Positions 1 to 11,805 are shown, numbered from the stretch's first letter. The stretch: DNA of 64,000 bases from Ilumatobacter sp. (GCF_030065885.1 NZ_JASJCS010000005.1:18239-82238), one strand, 5' to 3'. Notes: generated by a model from the letters alone, not told the origin. Made by a program: numbers and translations.

Positions 1-261
1 GGCGCCGTCGTCCGGGCGCGCCGGCCGGTCGAGGTGCTGCCGGGTCTCCTGCTGAACGTCGTGAAGCCGTTCGCCGAACGCGACCGGTTCTCGACGTACC
101 TCGCCGTCGACGACGGTCGCCGGGTGAGCGTGTCGGCGTGGCTCGCGAACGAGCGGAGCGCCGCGCCACAGGGTGCGCAGGCCCGTGTCAGGGCGACGCC
201 ACTGCTCGGCTACGTGCGGTCGTCCGAACCGGTCGGCACCGCCGCCCGGGGTGACGGCTGA
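1..261 (+). CDS. C-terminal end of an unidentified protein (5' end outside window)
   Basis: Frame 1 is open from the first base of the window to a TGA at 259-261, giving about 86 residues of a protein that begins upstream. A GTG at 34 could start a 75-residue protein, but the open frame to its left makes a truncated longer gene more likely. The visible part is basic and alanine/valine-rich, with no motif I recognise. It ends about 45 bases before the VOC-family gene on the same strand. I cannot assign a function. Confidence 0.45.
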   Translation, partial: GAVVRARRPVEVLPGLLLNVVKPFAERDRFSTYLAVDDGRRVSVSAWLANERSAAPQGAQARVRATPLLGYVRSSEPVGTAARGDG

Positions 262-306
262 CCGCACGAGACGACACGAGCGGCCGTCGTCGGCCAGGCT
301 GTGCGG

Positions 307-786
307 ATGGATCGCACCGCTGAATGGGACGACTTGCGCAACCGGTACCTGCGACCGGTCGAGGAACGACCGCCGACGACGGCCCGCGGCGTGCATCACC
401 AAGCGCTGCTCTGCGCCGACGTCGAGACCACCATCCGCTTCTACGACGGTCTGCTCGGATTCCCGTTGACCGAGCTGTTCGAGAACCGCGACTACGAAGG
501 CTCGACCCACTTCTTCTTCGACATCGGCAACGGCAACTCGCTGGCGTTCTTCGACTTCCCCGGACTCGATCTGGCCGAGTACCGCGAGGTGCTGGGCGGA
601 CATCATCACCTGGCCATCTCGATCGAGCGGTCCGAGTGGGAGGCGGCCCGGGACCGGCTGTACGAGGCGGGCGTCGAGACGATGGAGGTCTCGGGTTCGT
701 CGCTGTACTTCGCCGGTCCCGACGGTGAGCGGCTCGAGTTGATCAGCGACCCGCTCGGCGAGATGTACGGCTCCAAGATCGGCTGA
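307..786 (+). CDS. VOC-superfamily (glyoxalase/dioxygenase fold) protein
   Basis: The 159-residue product has the paired beta-alpha-beta-beta-beta layout of the vicinal oxygen chelate superfamily. Candidate metal ligands are visible: a histidine pair near residue 31 (GVHHQALLCAD), a glutamate after FENRDYEGS, the histidine run in GGHHHLAIS near residue 99, and the glutamate in ERLELIS near residue 142. Families with this fold include glyoxalase I, extradiol dioxygenases and fosfomycin-resistance proteins; the substrate cannot be told from sequence. I chose ATG 307 because a -10-like CAGGCT lies at 295-300, six bases upstream; a GTG at 301 is the alternative. It is probably monocistronic or the head of the short run leading to thrH. 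Confidence 0.75.
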   Translation: MDRTAEWDDLRNRYLRPVEERPPTTARGVHHQALLCADVETTIRFYDGLLGFPLTELFENRDYEGSTHFFFDIGNGNSLAFFDFPGLDLAEYREVLGGHHHLAISIERSEWEAARDRLYEAGVETMEVSGSSLYFAGPDGERLELISDPLGEMYGSKIG

Positions 787-850
787 GCCGGTCGAACGGC
801 TCGGGAGGTGGTTTCTCCCCCGCGATCCGAGTCGTCCAGACTGACCTGCG

Positions 851-1486
851 ATGACCGCCGACCACCGCCAGACCCTCGTCACCCTCGACCTCGAGGGTGT
901 GCTCGTCCCCGAGATCTGGATCGCCGTCGCCGACCGCACCGGCATCGACGAGCTGCGCCGCACCACCCGCGACGAGCCCGACTACGACGTGCTGATGCAG
1001 TACCGGCTCGACGTGCTCGCCCGCCACGGGCTCACGATGAGCCTGGTCGCCGACGTGATCGGTGGGCTGCGACCGCTGCCGGGCGCGCGAGCGTTCCTCG
1101 ATCGCCTGCGGGCCGAGACGCAGGTGATCATCCTGTCGGACACGTTCGAGCAGTTCGCCGGGCCGCTGATGGAGCAGCTCGGGATGCCGACGGTGTTCTG
1201 CCACCGGCTCGTCGTCGTCGACGACCGCATCGCCGACTACCGGCTGCGGCAACCCGATCAGAAGCGGCGCGCGGTCGAGGCGTTCCGATCGCTCGAGTAC
1301 CGAGTGGTGGCGGCCGGTGACTCGTACAACGACACGACGATGCTCGCCGCTGCCGACCAGGGCTTCCTGTTCCGTGCGCCGCCCAACGTCCGCGACGAGT
1401 TCCCCGAGTACACGGCCGTCGACGACTACGACGAGCTGCTTCCGCTGATCCTCGATGCCTTGGCCGCGCCTACGGTCGAATCATGA
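851..1486 (+). CDS. thrH: ThrH-type phosphoserine phosphatase / homoserine phosphotransferase
   Basis: The 211-residue HAD-superfamily protein carries the diagnostic ThrH signature [11 protein letters not shown] at residues 13-23, where the second motif-I acid is Glu rather than the usual Asp of DxD. Motif II is ILSDTF and motif III/IV is [12 protein letters not shown]. Pseudomonas ThrH, the characterised member, dephosphorylates phosphoserine and can pass the phosphate to homoserine, linking serine and threonine synthesis. Length and motif spacing match that family closely. A -10-like CAGACT at 837-842 lies eight bases before the ATG. The stop overlaps the start of the haloalkane dehalogenase gene (ATGA, 1483-1486), so the two are probably co-translated. 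ThrH is best known from gammaproteobacteria, so its presence here is of interest. Confidence 0.9.
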   Translation: MTADHRQTLVTLDLEGVLVPEIWIAVADRTGIDELRRTTRDEPDYDVLMQYRLDVLARHGLTMSLVADVIGGLRPLPGARAFLDRLRAETQVIILSDTFEQFAGPLMEQLGMPTVFCHRLVVVDDRIADYRLRQPDQKRRAVEAFRSLEYRVVAAGDSYNDTTMLAAADQGFLFRAPPNVRDEFPEYTAVDDYDELLPLILDALAAPTVES

Positions 1487-2355
1487 ACACCGCACCGCTC
1501 GACAAGTCCTTCGTCACGGTCGACGGGAAGCGCATGGCCTACCACGAGGCCGGCACTGGCGACCCCGTCCTCTTCCTCCACGGCAACCCGACGTCGTCGT
1601 ACCTCTGGCGCAACGTCATCCCGCATCTGAGCGGCTCGTACCGCTGCATCGCCCCGGACCTGATCGGCATGGGCGACAGCGATCCGCTCGACGACGTCGG
1701 TGAGGCGTCGTACCGCTTCGTCGAGCATCGCGAGTACCTCGACGGTCTGCTCGACCAGCTCGACCTCGGCGACCGCGTCACGCTGGTGATCCACGACTGG
1801 GGGTCGGCGCTCGGATTCGACTGGGCCAATCGCCATCGCGACCGGGTCGCCGGCATCGCCTACATGGAGGCGATCGTGCGTCCGATGTCGATGGACGACT
1901 GGCCCGAGCAGATCCGCGCCCTGTTCCAGGGGTTCCGCTCGGCCGCCGGCGAGGACATGGTGCTCGACAAGAACGTGTTCGTCGATCGTGTGCTGCCGAG
2001 TTCGGTGATGCGCGGCCTGACCGACGAGGAGATGGCTGTCTACCGGGCGCGATTCACAGAACCGGGCGAGAGCCGCCGCCCGACGCTCACGTGGCCGAGG
2101 GAGATCCCCCTCGACGGCCCACCGGCCGACGTGGTCGAGATCGTCGGGGCGTACGCCGACTGGCTGGCGTCGAGCGACGTCCCGAAGCTGTTCGTCAACG
2201 CCGACCCCGGCGCGATCCTCGTCGGAGCCCAGCGCGATTTCTGCAGGTCGTGGCCGAACCAGACCGAGATCACCGTTCGGGGCACACACTTCATCCAGGA
2301 GGACAGCCCCGACGAGATCGGCGCGGCGCTCGCCGAGTGGCGCGCCACGTTCTGA
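1483..2355 (+). CDS. Haloalkane dehalogenase (DhaA/LinB type)
   Basis: This 290-residue alpha/beta hydrolase aligns in length and residue numbering with Rhodococcus DhaA. It has Asn35 in [12 protein letters not shown], nucleophile Asp105 followed by Trp106 in [10 protein letters not shown], catalytic acid Glu129 in YMEAIVRP, and His269 in GTHFIQED. In DhaA these are Asn41, Asp106/Trp107, Glu130 and His272. The Asn/Trp pair forms the halide site, which separates true dehalogenases from epoxide hydrolases and esterases. The enzyme would hydrolyse carbon-halogen bonds of haloalkanes to alcohols in the cytoplasm. Its ATG overlaps the thrH stop by 4 bp. An acyl-CoA dehydrogenase follows 59 bases downstream, which may process the resulting acids, though no haloalcohol or aldehyde dehydrogenase lies nearby. 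Residue conservation is strong; the natural substrate is unknown. Confidence 0.88.
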   Translation: MNTAPLDKSFVTVDGKRMAYHEAGTGDPVLFLHGNPTSSYLWRNVIPHLSGSYRCIAPDLIGMGDSDPLDDVGEASYRFVEHREYLDGLLDQLDLGDRVTLVIHDWGSALGFDWANRHRDRVAGIAYMEAIVRPMSMDDWPEQIRALFQGFRSAAGEDMVLDKNVFVDRVLPSSVMRGLTDEEMAVYRARFTEPGESRRPTLTWPREIPLDGPPADVVEIVGAYADWLASSDVPKLFVNADPGAILVGAQRDFCRSWPNQTEITVRGTHFIQEDSPDEIGAALAEWRATF

Positions 2356-2414
2356 CGCGCGGTGCCGAACCGCCGATTCGGCCGACCACCTCGACATCGG
2401 GGAAGCTGATCGCC

Positions 2415-3560
2415 GTGGACCGCACGCCGTACGACGACGCTCACGAGATGTTCCGGGCCTCGTTCCGGACGTTCCTCGACCGCGAGGTCGTCCCGCACCA
2501 CGAGCGATGGGAACGAGAGGGCATCGTCGACCGAGACCTGTACCGGCGCGCGGGCGAGGCCGGGTTCCTGGGCTTCGCTGCGCCGGCCGAGTACGGCGGC
2601 GGTGACGCACCCGACTTCAGGTTCAACATGGTCGTGCTCGAGGAGCTGTGCGACGCCGACGTGCTCGCCTCGGGCTTCGGCATCACGCTCCACAACGACG
2701 TCTGCCTCCCCTACTTCCTCGCCGGCGACGACGAGCAACGCGCCCGGTGGCTGCCCGGCATCTGCTCGGGCGAGCTCGTGACTGCGATCGCCATGACCGA
2801 GCCCGGCATCGGCTCCGACCTGGCGTCCATGACGACCACGGCGATCCGTGACGGCGACGACTACGTCGTGAACGGCGCCAAGACGTTCATCACGAACGGC
2901 ATCGTGAGCGACGTGGTGATCGTGGCGTGCAAGACCGATCCGAGCCAGCAGCACCGCGGCATGAGCCTGCTCGTCATCGAGAAGGACCGCGACGGCTTCA
3001 CAATTGGTCGCAACCTCGACAAGCTGGGCCTCCACGCACAGGACACGGCCGAGCTGTTCTTCTCCGACGTCAGGGTCCCCGTCGAGAACCGGCTCGGCGA
3101 CGAGGGCACCGGCTTCGTCCAGCTCGTCTCGAAACTGCCGCAGGAGCGCCTCTCGCTCGCCGCCGCCGGTCTCGCCCACGCCGAGTCGGCGTTCGGCCGG
3201 ACCCTCGAGTACGTGAAGGAGCGTCAGGCGTTCGGGCGACCGATCGGCTCGTTCCAGAACAGCCGGTTCAAGCTCGCCGAGATGCGCACCGAACTCGACA
3301 TCGGCTGGGCGTTCGTCGACCGCCAGATCGAGCAACTCAACGCCGGAACCCTCAGCGCCGAGGACGCCGCCGAGAGCAAGTGGTGGTGCACCGAGCTGCA
3401 GCAGCGGGTCCTCGACACCTGCCTGCAGCTGCACGGGGGGTACGGCTACATGAACGAGTACTCGATCGCCCGCGCCTACGCCGACGGACGGGTGCAGACG
3501 ATCTACGGCGGCACGACCGAGATCATGAAGGAGATCATCGGCAAGTCCCTCGGCGTGTAG
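2415..3560 (+). CDS. Acyl-CoA dehydrogenase, LCAD-like
   Basis: The 381-residue flavoprotein matches the acyl-CoA dehydrogenase family over its whole length: N-terminal helical domain, FAD/substrate beta domain with MTEPGIGSD and KTFITNG, and a C-terminal helical bundle with RQAFGRPIGSFQ and QLHGGYGYMNEY. The position that holds the catalytic Glu in medium-chain enzymes (IYEGT) reads IYGGTTEI here. Instead a Glu is present in GLAHAESAF, the place used by long-chain and isovaleryl-CoA dehydrogenases. It should oxidise an acyl-CoA to the trans-2-enoyl-CoA, passing electrons to ETF. The GTG at 2415 is preferred because GGGGAAG lies just upstream and the usual N-terminal length results; an open frame continues further 5' into the dehalogenase gene but is a shadow. 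Confidence 0.9.
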   Translation: MDRTPYDDAHEMFRASFRTFLDREVVPHHERWEREGIVDRDLYRRAGEAGFLGFAAPAEYGGGDAPDFRFNMVVLEELCDADVLASGFGITLHNDVCLPYFLAGDDEQRARWLPGICSGELVTAIAMTEPGIGSDLASMTTTAIRDGDDYVVNGAKTFITNGIVSDVVIVACKTDPSQQHRGMSLLVIEKDRDGFTIGRNLDKLGLHAQDTAELFFSDVRVPVENRLGDEGTGFVQLVSKLPQERLSLAAAGLAHAESAFGRTLEYVKERQAFGRPIGSFQNSRFKLAEMRTELDIGWAFVDRQIEQLNAGTLSAEDAAESKWWCTELQQRVLDTCLQLHGGYGYMNEYSIARAYADGRVQTIYGGTTEIMKEIIGKSLGV

Positions 3561-3614
3561 GGCGACAGCGGAGGGAGTGCCGCTTCGTCGGTGCCGGCTG
3601 CGAGACTCGTGGCC

Positions 3615-4451
3615 GTGCTGCACACACATGACTACTTCGTCTCGTCCGACGGCCTCCAGCTCTTCCGGCAGGCGTGGCTCCCCGACGGCGACCCGCGCGG
3701 CGTCGTCCTCGTGATCCATGGCCTGGGTGAGCACTCGGGCCGCTACGGGCACGTGGCCGACCGCCTCGCCGGGGCCGGCTACGCGGTGCATGCGCTCGAC
3801 CATCGCGGCCACGGCAAGTCGAACGGCAAGCGGGCCTTCGTGAAGCGGTACGACGAGTTGATGACCGATCTGGCCCAGTTCCGGCGGATGGTCGAGGAAC
3901 AGCACCCCGAGCTGCCGCTCGTCGTGCTCGGCCACAGCATGGGCGGCAACCTGGCGGTCGGGCACGTCCTCGACCACCAGGACGGGGTGGCGGGTCTGGC
4001 CCTCAGCGGCGCGGCGCTGAAGGCGGGCGACGACCTCTCGGGTCCGCAGATCACGATCTTCAAGGCGATCGCCAGGGTGGTGCCCGGCTTCCGCCCGCAG
4101 GCCCTCAGCGCCGACGCGATCAGCCGCGACCCGGCGGTGGTCGCGGCATACCGTGACGATCCGCTCGTGTTCACCGGCAAGATCTCGGCCGGTCTCGGCG
4201 CCGCGCTCCTCGAATCGATGGACCGATTCCCGGCGCGCTACGGCGAGCTGCGGCTCCCGGTCCTGATCATGCACGGCACCGAGGACCAGCTCACCCCGAT
4301 CGAGGGCTCCCGGGAGCTCGAGCGGCTGGCCACCAACGCCCACGTGACGAGCCACTACTTCGAGGGCCTCTACCACGAGATCTTCAACGAACCCGAGCAG
4401 GCGGAGGTGCTGGACGACCTGGTCGAATGGTTGGACGGCGTGACCGGCTGA
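3615..4451 (+). CDS. Alpha/beta hydrolase, monoacylglycerol lipase / lysophospholipase-like
   Basis: The product (278 residues from GTG 3615) is a serine hydrolase of the monoacylglycerol lipase group. It shows the oxyanion segment VIHGLGEHSGRYG, the DHRGHGKSNGKR loop typical of this group, nucleophile motif GHSMGGN, an acidic residue in MHGTEDQLTP and the catalytic His in LYHEIFNE. Mycobacterial Rv0183 is a known relative that cleaves monoacylglycerols. The start is uncertain: GTGs at 3591, 3609 and 3615 are in frame. I prefer 3615 because a -10-like GAGACT at 3602-3607 lies seven bases before it, matching the leaderless pattern used widely in this window. It stands alone between the acyl-CoA dehydrogenase and a carrier gene. 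Confidence 0.85.
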   Translation: MLHTHDYFVSSDGLQLFRQAWLPDGDPRGVVLVIHGLGEHSGRYGHVADRLAGAGYAVHALDHRGHGKSNGKRAFVKRYDELMTDLAQFRRMVEEQHPELPLVVLGHSMGGNLAVGHVLDHQDGVAGLALSGAALKAGDDLSGPQITIFKAIARVVPGFRPQALSADAISRDPAVVAAYRDDPLVFTGKISAGLGAALLESMDRFPARYGELRLPVLIMHGTEDQLTPIEGSRELERLATNAHVTSHYFEGLYHEIFNEPEQAEVLDDLVEWLDGVTG

Positions 4452-4530
4452 GGCGACCGGCAGCCGGGGCTCCCACATCGGCCCGGTCAGAACGGGACCG
4501 AGTGCCCTAGGCGGCCCGAAAGCGCTTACA

Positions 4531-4536
4531 TACGCT
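4531..4536 (+). promoter_or_regulatory. -10-like element for the OFA-family carrier
   Basis: TACGCT ends seven bases before the ATG at 4544, consistent with a leaderless transcript. It also favours ATG 4544 over the TTG at 4541. Confidence 0.45.
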
Positions 4537-4543
4537 CGAATTG

Positions 4544-5878
4544 ATGCTGAGCCCAGACCGTTCGATTCCCGCGTCCCAACCCTTGCGCCGCTGGCCCGTG
4601 GTGGTCGGCGCGGTCCTCATCCAACTCTGCCTCGGAGCGATCTACGCGTGGTCGGTGTTCACGCCCGACCTCAAGGACTCCGGATGGAGCAACGTCGAGA
4701 CGCAGTTCGTGTTCTCGACCGGCTTGGCGAGCTTCGCGATCGTGATGGTGCTCGCCGGACGGAACCTCGAGAAGCTCGGCCCCCGCAAGCTGGCCGTGGC
4801 AGGCGGTCTCACCCTCGGCGTCGGGTACGCGATCGCGTCGATCGGGGGCGGTGACAGCTTCTGGCCGGTGCTGCTCGGTATCGGCCTCGTCGGCGGCTCC
4901 GGCATCGGGCTCGGCTACGTCGTCCCGATCGCCGTCGGCATGCGGTGGTTCCCCGATCACAAGGGCGCGATCACCGGCCTGGCGGTCGCCGGGTTCGGGT
5001 TCGGTGCGCTCGGCTGGATCAAGATCGCCGGCTCGTGGGGCGGCCTGATCGACGAGATCGGGCTCGGCTCGACGTTCTTCGCCTACGGCGTCGCGTTCGC
5101 GACGATCGTGCTGCTGGGGTCGTTCGCGATGACCATGCCGCCCGAGGGGTGGCTGCCGCCGGGCTTCACGCCGCCCGTCGCGGCCGGCGAGGGATCGGAG
5201 GACTTCACGCCCCGCGAGATGCTGAGGATGCCACAGTTCCACCTGATGTCGCTGACGTTCGCGATGAGCGCCGGCGCCGGACTGATGGCGATCGGGCTGA
5301 TGAAGCTCTACCCGCCCGAGGTGCTGACCGACAACGGCCTGTCCGAGAGCGAGGCCGACGCGATCGCCGGCACGGCGATGGCCGTCTTCTTCAGCCTCGC
5401 GAACGGTGCCGGCCGGGTGCTGTGGGGTGTCCTGAGCGACAAGCTCGGCCGCAAGCGGTCGGTGGTGACGATGGCAGCGACACAGGGCGCGTTCCTGATC
5501 CTGTTCATCCCGATGGCCTCGAACGAGTGGACGCTGTACCTGGCCGCCACGCTGATCGGCTTCAACTTCGGCGGCAACTTCGCCCTCTTCCCGGCGCTCA
5601 CCGCCGACGAGTTCGGCAACAGCGCGGTCGGCAAGAACTACCCGTGGGTGTTCCTGTCGTACGGCGCCGGCGGCATCGTCTTCCCGATCCTCGGCGGCTG
5701 GCTCGGCGACACCGGCAACTTCCCCCTCGCGTTCACGATCTGCGGCGTCGGCTGCGTGGTCGGTGCGATCGCGACGGCGATGGTGTTCCCGCCGAACCAC
5801 GACGAGGCGACCGAGCCGCTGAGCGTGCACGGCTTCCTGCACCACGCCCACCTCTTCGACCACGCCAAGTCGGCGTGA
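4544..5878 (+). CDS. MFS carrier of the oxalate/formate antiporter (OFA) family
   Basis: This is a 12-helix major facilitator protein of about 444 residues. The first helix, ending GAIYAWSVFTPDL, and the segments GGSGIGLGYVVPIAVGMRWFPD and KGAITGLAVAGFGFGA are typical of OFA-family carriers, which include oxalate/formate exchangers and many uncharacterised monocarboxylate carriers. Both halves carry an MFS loop 2-3 motif (second copy: GVLSDKLGRKRSVV). The substrate is not predictable; a short carboxylate is a reasonable guess. The C-terminal tail is short, cytoplasmic and histidine-rich (HGFLHHAHLFDHAK), an unusual end for the family. The gene has its own promoter-like hexamer and is followed by a strong hairpin terminator. 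Confidence 0.85.
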   Translation: MLSPDRSIPASQPLRRWPVVVGAVLIQLCLGAIYAWSVFTPDLKDSGWSNVETQFVFSTGLASFAIVMVLAGRNLEKLGPRKLAVAGGLTLGVGYAIASIGGGDSFWPVLLGIGLVGGSGIGLGYVVPIAVGMRWFPDHKGAITGLAVAGFGFGALGWIKIAGSWGGLIDEIGLGSTFFAYGVAFATIVLLGSFAMTMPPEGWLPPGFTPPVAAGEGSEDFTPREMLRMPQFHLMSLTFAMSAGAGLMAIGLMKLYPPEVLTDNGLSESEADAIAGTAMAVFFSLANGAGRVLWGVLSDKLGRKRSVVTMAATQGAFLILFIPMASNEWTLYLAATLIGFNFGGNFALFPALTADEFGNSAVGKNYPWVFLSYGAGGIVFPILGGWLGDTGNFPLAFTICGVGCVVGAIATAMVFPPNHDEATEPLSVHGFLHHAHLFDHAKSA

Positions 5879-5893
5879 TCGACGCCGAACGCT

Positions 5894-5921
5894 GACCGCG
5901 GCCGCCTCGACGGCCGCGGTC
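5894..5921 (+). terminator. Hairpin terminator after the OFA-family carrier
   Basis: A perfect 11-bp stem (GACCGCGGCCG / CGGCCGCGGTC) with a six-base loop begins 16 bases after the carrier's stop codon. There is no T-tract, as is common in high-GC actinobacteria. Confidence 0.7.
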
Positions 5922-5964
5922 GCTGGATGCCGGGAGACCGGTACCGGTCGCGCATACTTCCCTG

Positions 5965-6888
5965 GTGACCGAGCCGACGCGCCGCGACCTCGAGCTCGGG
6001 TTGCTCGGCACCGGCGTCGCGGTCGTGGCCTGGGGCTCGTCGGGCGTGATCGTCAAGGCGATCGACCTGGGTGCGCTGTCGATCGGCTTCTGGCGGTTCC
6101 TCACGTACGCGCTGATCCTCGCCGTGTGGATGCGCTGGCGATCGACGCCGGTCACCCCCGCAACGCTGCGGGCGAGCTTCGCCGGCGGCGTCAGCCTCGG
6201 CGTCGACGTCGTGCTCTTCTTCACCGCCGTGAAGCTGACGAACGTCGTCAACGCGACCACGATCGGCGCACTGCAGCCCCTGGTCGTGGCGGTGTTCGCG
6301 GCGAAGCTGTTCGGCGAACGGATCCGCGGCCGCGACATCGCAGCGGCCGCCGTCGCGATCGTCGCCGTGGTGGTCATCGTCGTGGAATCGTCGGGCACCC
6401 CCGAGTGGAACGGATGGGGTGATCTCGCTGCGGTCGGCGCGCTCTTCGCATGGAGCGGGTACTTCATCTTCTCGAAGCGGTCGCGTGGCACGCTCACCTC
6501 GCAGGAGTACACGGTCGGGACCGCCGTCTGGACGGGTCTGATCTGCCTCGGCACCGGCCTCGTCGTCGGCCAGGACATGTCGTTCCCCGCGGCCGATCAG
6601 TGGGTCCCGCTCCTGGGGTTGACGTTGGGTGCCGGGCTACTCGGCCACACGGTGATGAACTGGTCGCTCGTCCGCGTCCCCCTCTGGCTGGGCTCGACGC
6701 TGACGTTGCTGATCCCCGTCGTGTCGTCACTGGCGGCGTGGATCTTCCTCGACGAGCCGCTGACCGCAGTCCAGATCGCCGCGATCTGCGTCGTGATCGC
6801 ATCGCTGGCCACGATCGTGGCGACGCAGCCGACCCCCGAACCAGTTCGTGCGCCCCAGGCGCCGGCGGTCGCACCCGAGCACCCCTGA
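5965..6888 (+). CDS. EamA/DMT-superfamily transporter
   Basis: The product is a 307-residue membrane protein with ten predicted helices arranged as two EamA repeats, each ending in an acidic/positive loop ([12 protein letters not shown] in the first half, [11 protein letters not shown] in the second). This matches the drug/metabolite transporter superfamily, which exports amino acids, nucleobases or other metabolites. The last 25 or so residues are proline/alanine-rich and probably cytoplasmic. The GTG at 5965 follows a -10-like CATACT (5953-5958) by six bases. The gene follows the terminator of the OFA carrier and precedes isocitrate dehydrogenase, so it looks like an independent unit. Confidence 0.85.
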   Translation: MTEPTRRDLELGLLGTGVAVVAWGSSGVIVKAIDLGALSIGFWRFLTYALILAVWMRWRSTPVTPATLRASFAGGVSLGVDVVLFFTAVKLTNVVNATTIGALQPLVVAVFAAKLFGERIRGRDIAAAAVAIVAVVVIVVESSGTPEWNGWGDLAAVGALFAWSGYFIFSKRSRGTLTSQEYTVGTAVWTGLICLGTGLVVGQDMSFPAADQWVPLLGLTLGAGLLGHTVMNWSLVRVPLWLGSTLTLLIPVVSSLAAWIFLDEPLTAVQIAAICVVIASLATIVATQPTPEPVRAPQAPAVAPEHP

Positions 6889-9174
<2,286 letters not shown>

Positions 9175-9198
9175 CCCGAGCAACCGGCTGGGGGCTTC

Positions 9199-10431
9199 GT
9201 GACCGCACCCCCACAGCGGGTGATGCTCCCGCTGACCCTGCTGGTCACGATGACCGCGTCGGCGTACCAGATCTTCGTCTTCGCAGTGCTGGCCTCGCCG
9301 CTCATCGACGACCTCGACCTGTCGCGGACGCAGATCGGTGTGGTCGGCTCGATCAACACAGCCGTCGGCGCCACGACCGCACTGCTCACCGGCCCGCTGA
9401 CCGATCGAATCGGCGCCCGCCGGTCGGTCGTCCTCGTGCTGGCGATCAGCGCCGTCGGCATGGCGGCCATGGGCGTCGCACCGAACGTCTGGTGGCTCGG
9501 CGTGGCCGCCGTGATCGGCGGGATCCCGCAGGGCTGGGGCAACCCGGCCACCAACGCGGTGATCTCGAGCCGGGTGCCTGCCGGCCGCCGGGGATCGGTC
9601 ACGGGCATCAAGCAGTCGGGTGTCACGCTCGGCGTGTTCCTGTCCGGTGCCACGATGCCCATCATCGCCAGCACGTGGAACTGGCGCGTGTCGGTGTGGT
9701 TCTACGCCGCGCTCTTCGCGCTGATCGCCATCGTCGCCCATGCAACGCTCGACCGTGACCCCGCAGCTGCCGCGACCGCACCCACGGATCGCCGGTCGAT
9801 CGATGCGCCTGCGGTACCGGGTCGAACGTCGGTCGATCGCCGCATCGTGCGGCTTGCCGCCTACGCGCTGCTGATGGGCACGGCCGGCGGAGCGGTCGGC
9901 AGGTTCTTCCCGCTCTTCGCCGAGGAGTCCGTCGGTTTCTCGCTCGAGACCGCGGGGCTGTTGACGGCACTCGCCGGTCTCCTCGGCATGGGTGTGCGGG
10001 TGCTCGTCGGCAGGTGGGCCGAGACCTGGATCGCGCCCACCCGCCTGCTCGGACTGCTCTCCGCGGTGGGCGTCGTGTACTGCCTGTCGCTCGCTGCGGC
10101 GACGCCGTCGACGAGCTGGCTGCTCTGGATCTCACCGCCGCTGAGCGCGATCGGGATCGCGGCCTGGAACGCAGTGGCGATGCTCGCGGTCATCACGTTC
10201 GTCGCCGTGTCACAGGCGGGGCGAGCGTCGGGCGTGGTGATGCTGGGCTTCCTCGGTGGCCTGACGATCTCGGCCCCGATCGCCGGCGTGGTGGTCGACC
10301 AGACCGGCGACTACCGGCCGGTCTGGTTGATCGCCGCCGCCCTCGCAGCGGCCGCTGCCGCGCTGATGCTCGTGACGACGCCGTCGGACGACGCCGAGCA
10401 CGTGCATCCGGAGCCGACCGTTGGGACGTAG
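9199..10431 (+). CDS. MFS transporter of unknown substrate
   Basis: The product is a 410-residue carrier with twelve predicted helices. The loop 2-3 signature appears as [14 protein letters not shown], and [15 protein letters not shown] in helix 5 resembles the cyanate/nitrate-type and sugar-phosphate-type MFS branches. A short hydrophilic linker near residues 190-215 joins the two six-helix halves. The GTG start lies 24 bases after icd without its own clear promoter, so readthrough from icd is likely. The gene converges on the diiron protein gene; the 190 bases between them hold no convincing terminator. The substrate cannot be inferred. Confidence 0.82.
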   Translation: MTAPPQRVMLPLTLLVTMTASAYQIFVFAVLASPLIDDLDLSRTQIGVVGSINTAVGATTALLTGPLTDRIGARRSVVLVLAISAVGMAAMGVAPNVWWLGVAAVIGGIPQGWGNPATNAVISSRVPAGRRGSVTGIKQSGVTLGVFLSGATMPIIASTWNWRVSVWFYAALFALIAIVAHATLDRDPAAAATAPTDRRSIDAPAVPGRTSVDRRIVRLAAYALLMGTAGGAVGRFFPLFAEESVGFSLETAGLLTALAGLLGMGVRVLVGRWAETWIAPTRLLGLLSAVGVVYCLSLAAATPSTSWLLWISPPLSAIGIAAWNAVAMLAVITFVAVSQAGRASGVVMLGFLGGLTISAPIAGVVVDQTGDYRPVWLIAAALAAAAAALMLVTTPSDDAEHVHPEPTVGT

Positions 10432-10622
10432 GCCTGCGTGGGCTCCGTGACGGCACATCGCCGCATCAGACTCGTCCGATTCGGCGCGGCGAAGCCCGCC
10501 GTGGCGGTCGTGGCCGGGCTCCCCTCGACGCCTCCGCGCACGACCCGATCCTCCTCACCGACCACCAGCCGACGCCGGACGTCGGTCCGTACGCCGGCAC
10601 GCAGACGGCGCCCCGGTGACGC

Positions 10623-11720
10623 TCAGGTGTCGGCGGCGGCTCGGTCCTGCGCGACCGCGTCGTACTGCTCGTAGTCGGTGGCGGTGTCGTCGGCGAACTC
10701 GAACTCCATCAGACCCGCCTCGCCCCACTTCTTGCGGAGGTAGCCGTCGTTGGCGTCGAGCAGGCCCAGCTTGCGCGTGTTGGGCACCAGCTTGGCGAAG
10801 AAGCCGCGCTGGAACGACGCCTGCGGGCTGAGCTCGAGGTTGCCGGCCGCTTCGAGCAGGTAGGGCACCACCGCCTCGACATCGACACCCAGCCGTTCCC
10901 AGACCTCGGGCGTCGTCGAACGGCTGCGGGAGCGGAGGGTGTTGTCGAGCATGAACTCCTGCCGCTCCTTGAGCTCGGCCTCGCTGAGATGCTCGTAGTA
11001 CTCGCCGAGGCTGATGATGCCGAACGCGACGTGGCGTGCCTCGTCGGCCATGACGTAGCGCAGCAACTTCCTCAGGAGCGGCTCCTCGGTGCGGCGGAGC
11101 ATGTCACCGAAGGCGGCGAGCGCCAGGCTCTCGATCACGATCTGCATGCCGAGGTAGGCGATGTCCCACCGGGAGTCCTCGAGCAGCGCCATGATCTGGG
11201 CGTCGAGGAACGGGTTCATCGGGTAGGCCTCGCCGAGCTTCTCGTGCAGGTACTTCGCGAACACCTCGGTGTGGCGGGCCTCGTCCATGGTCTGGGTCGA
11301 GGCGTAGTACTTGGCGTCGATCCACGGCACCGTCTCGACGATCTTGGCCGCCGTCATCATCGCACCCTGCTCGCCGTGCATGAACTGGCTGAGCGAGGCC
11401 TTGAGGAACTCGATGCCCGCCTGCGTCAGCTCCTTCTCACCCCACGACGAGATCGGCGAGCCGGGGATCGTGGTCGCCTCGGCCACGATCCGCTGCACGC
11501 CGCTCGGCCGCTCGGTGACCAACCGCTCGGGATCGACGTCGATGCTCCAGTCGAGGTCGGTGACGCTGTTCCACTGCGACGCCATCGCCTTGTTGTAGAG
11601 CGTGACGAGCTGCGCGCGATCGCGGTCGTAGTTCCACGTCATGATCCGCTCGGCGTGGTCGGTGATGTGACGGATGCTCTCGTCCATCTCGGTGCGGCTG
11701 GGGGCCTCGGCGATGCTCAT
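10623..11720 (-). CDS. Ferritin-like diiron protein, possible oxygenase
   Basis: The 365-residue product is predicted mostly helical and carries the full set of carboxylate/histidine ligands of a four-helix-bundle diiron site: Glu in MHGEQGAMMTA, the pair DEARHTEVF, Glu in IVIESLALAAF, and the pair DEARHVAFG. This E, ExxH, E, ExxH pattern is shared by ribonucleotide reductase R2, R2-like ligand-binding oxidases and AurF-like N-oxygenases. Sequence alone does not show which reaction it performs. AAGGAG lies just upstream of the ATG. It is transcribed toward the MFS gene and lies downstream of the molybdenum-hydroxylase operon, separated by about 160 bases containing a gene remnant. Confidence 0.75.
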   Translation of the reverse strand: MSIAEAPSRTEMDESIRHITDHAERIMTWNYDRDRAQLVTLYNKAMASQWNSVTDLDWSIDVDPERLVTERPSGVQRIVAEATTIPGSPISSWGEKELTQAGIEFLKASLSQFMHGEQGAMMTAAKIVETVPWIDAKYYASTQTMDEARHTEVFAKYLHEKLGEAYPMNPFLDAQIMALLEDSRWDIAYLGMQIVIESLALAAFGDMLRRTEEPLLRKLLRYVMADEARHVAFGIISLGEYYEHLSEAELKERQEFMLDNTLRSRSRSTTPEVWERLGVDVEAVVPYLLEAAGNLELSPQASFQRGFFAKLVPNTRKLGLLDANDGYLRKKWGEAGLMEFEFADDTATDYEQYDAVAQDRAAADT

Positions 11721-11805
11721 GACGCGCTCGACTCCTTGTAGAGGGCAAGCAACACGCTAGGCCAGCGCCGCTGCGACCGACGAGATCAACGACGAGACGC
11801 GCCGA

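Noticed and set aside
2040..4478. A very long minus-strand open frame (812 codons) across dehalogenase, acyl-CoA dehydrogenase and lipase genes
   Set aside because: It is antisense to three well-identified genes. Its translation is low-complexity and rich in Arg, Val, Asp and Glu, typical of the opposite frame of high-GC genes.
10440..10550. Possible third copy of the dispersed intergenic repeat
   Set aside because: Only a loose resemblance (GGCGTCGAGG) in reverse orientation; not enough matching bases to call.
10438..10674. Possible small gene after the MFS carrier
   Set aside because: The translation is Arg/Ser/Thr-rich and has no family. It runs into the end of the diiron-protein gene on the other strand and no promoter or ribosome-binding site is visible.
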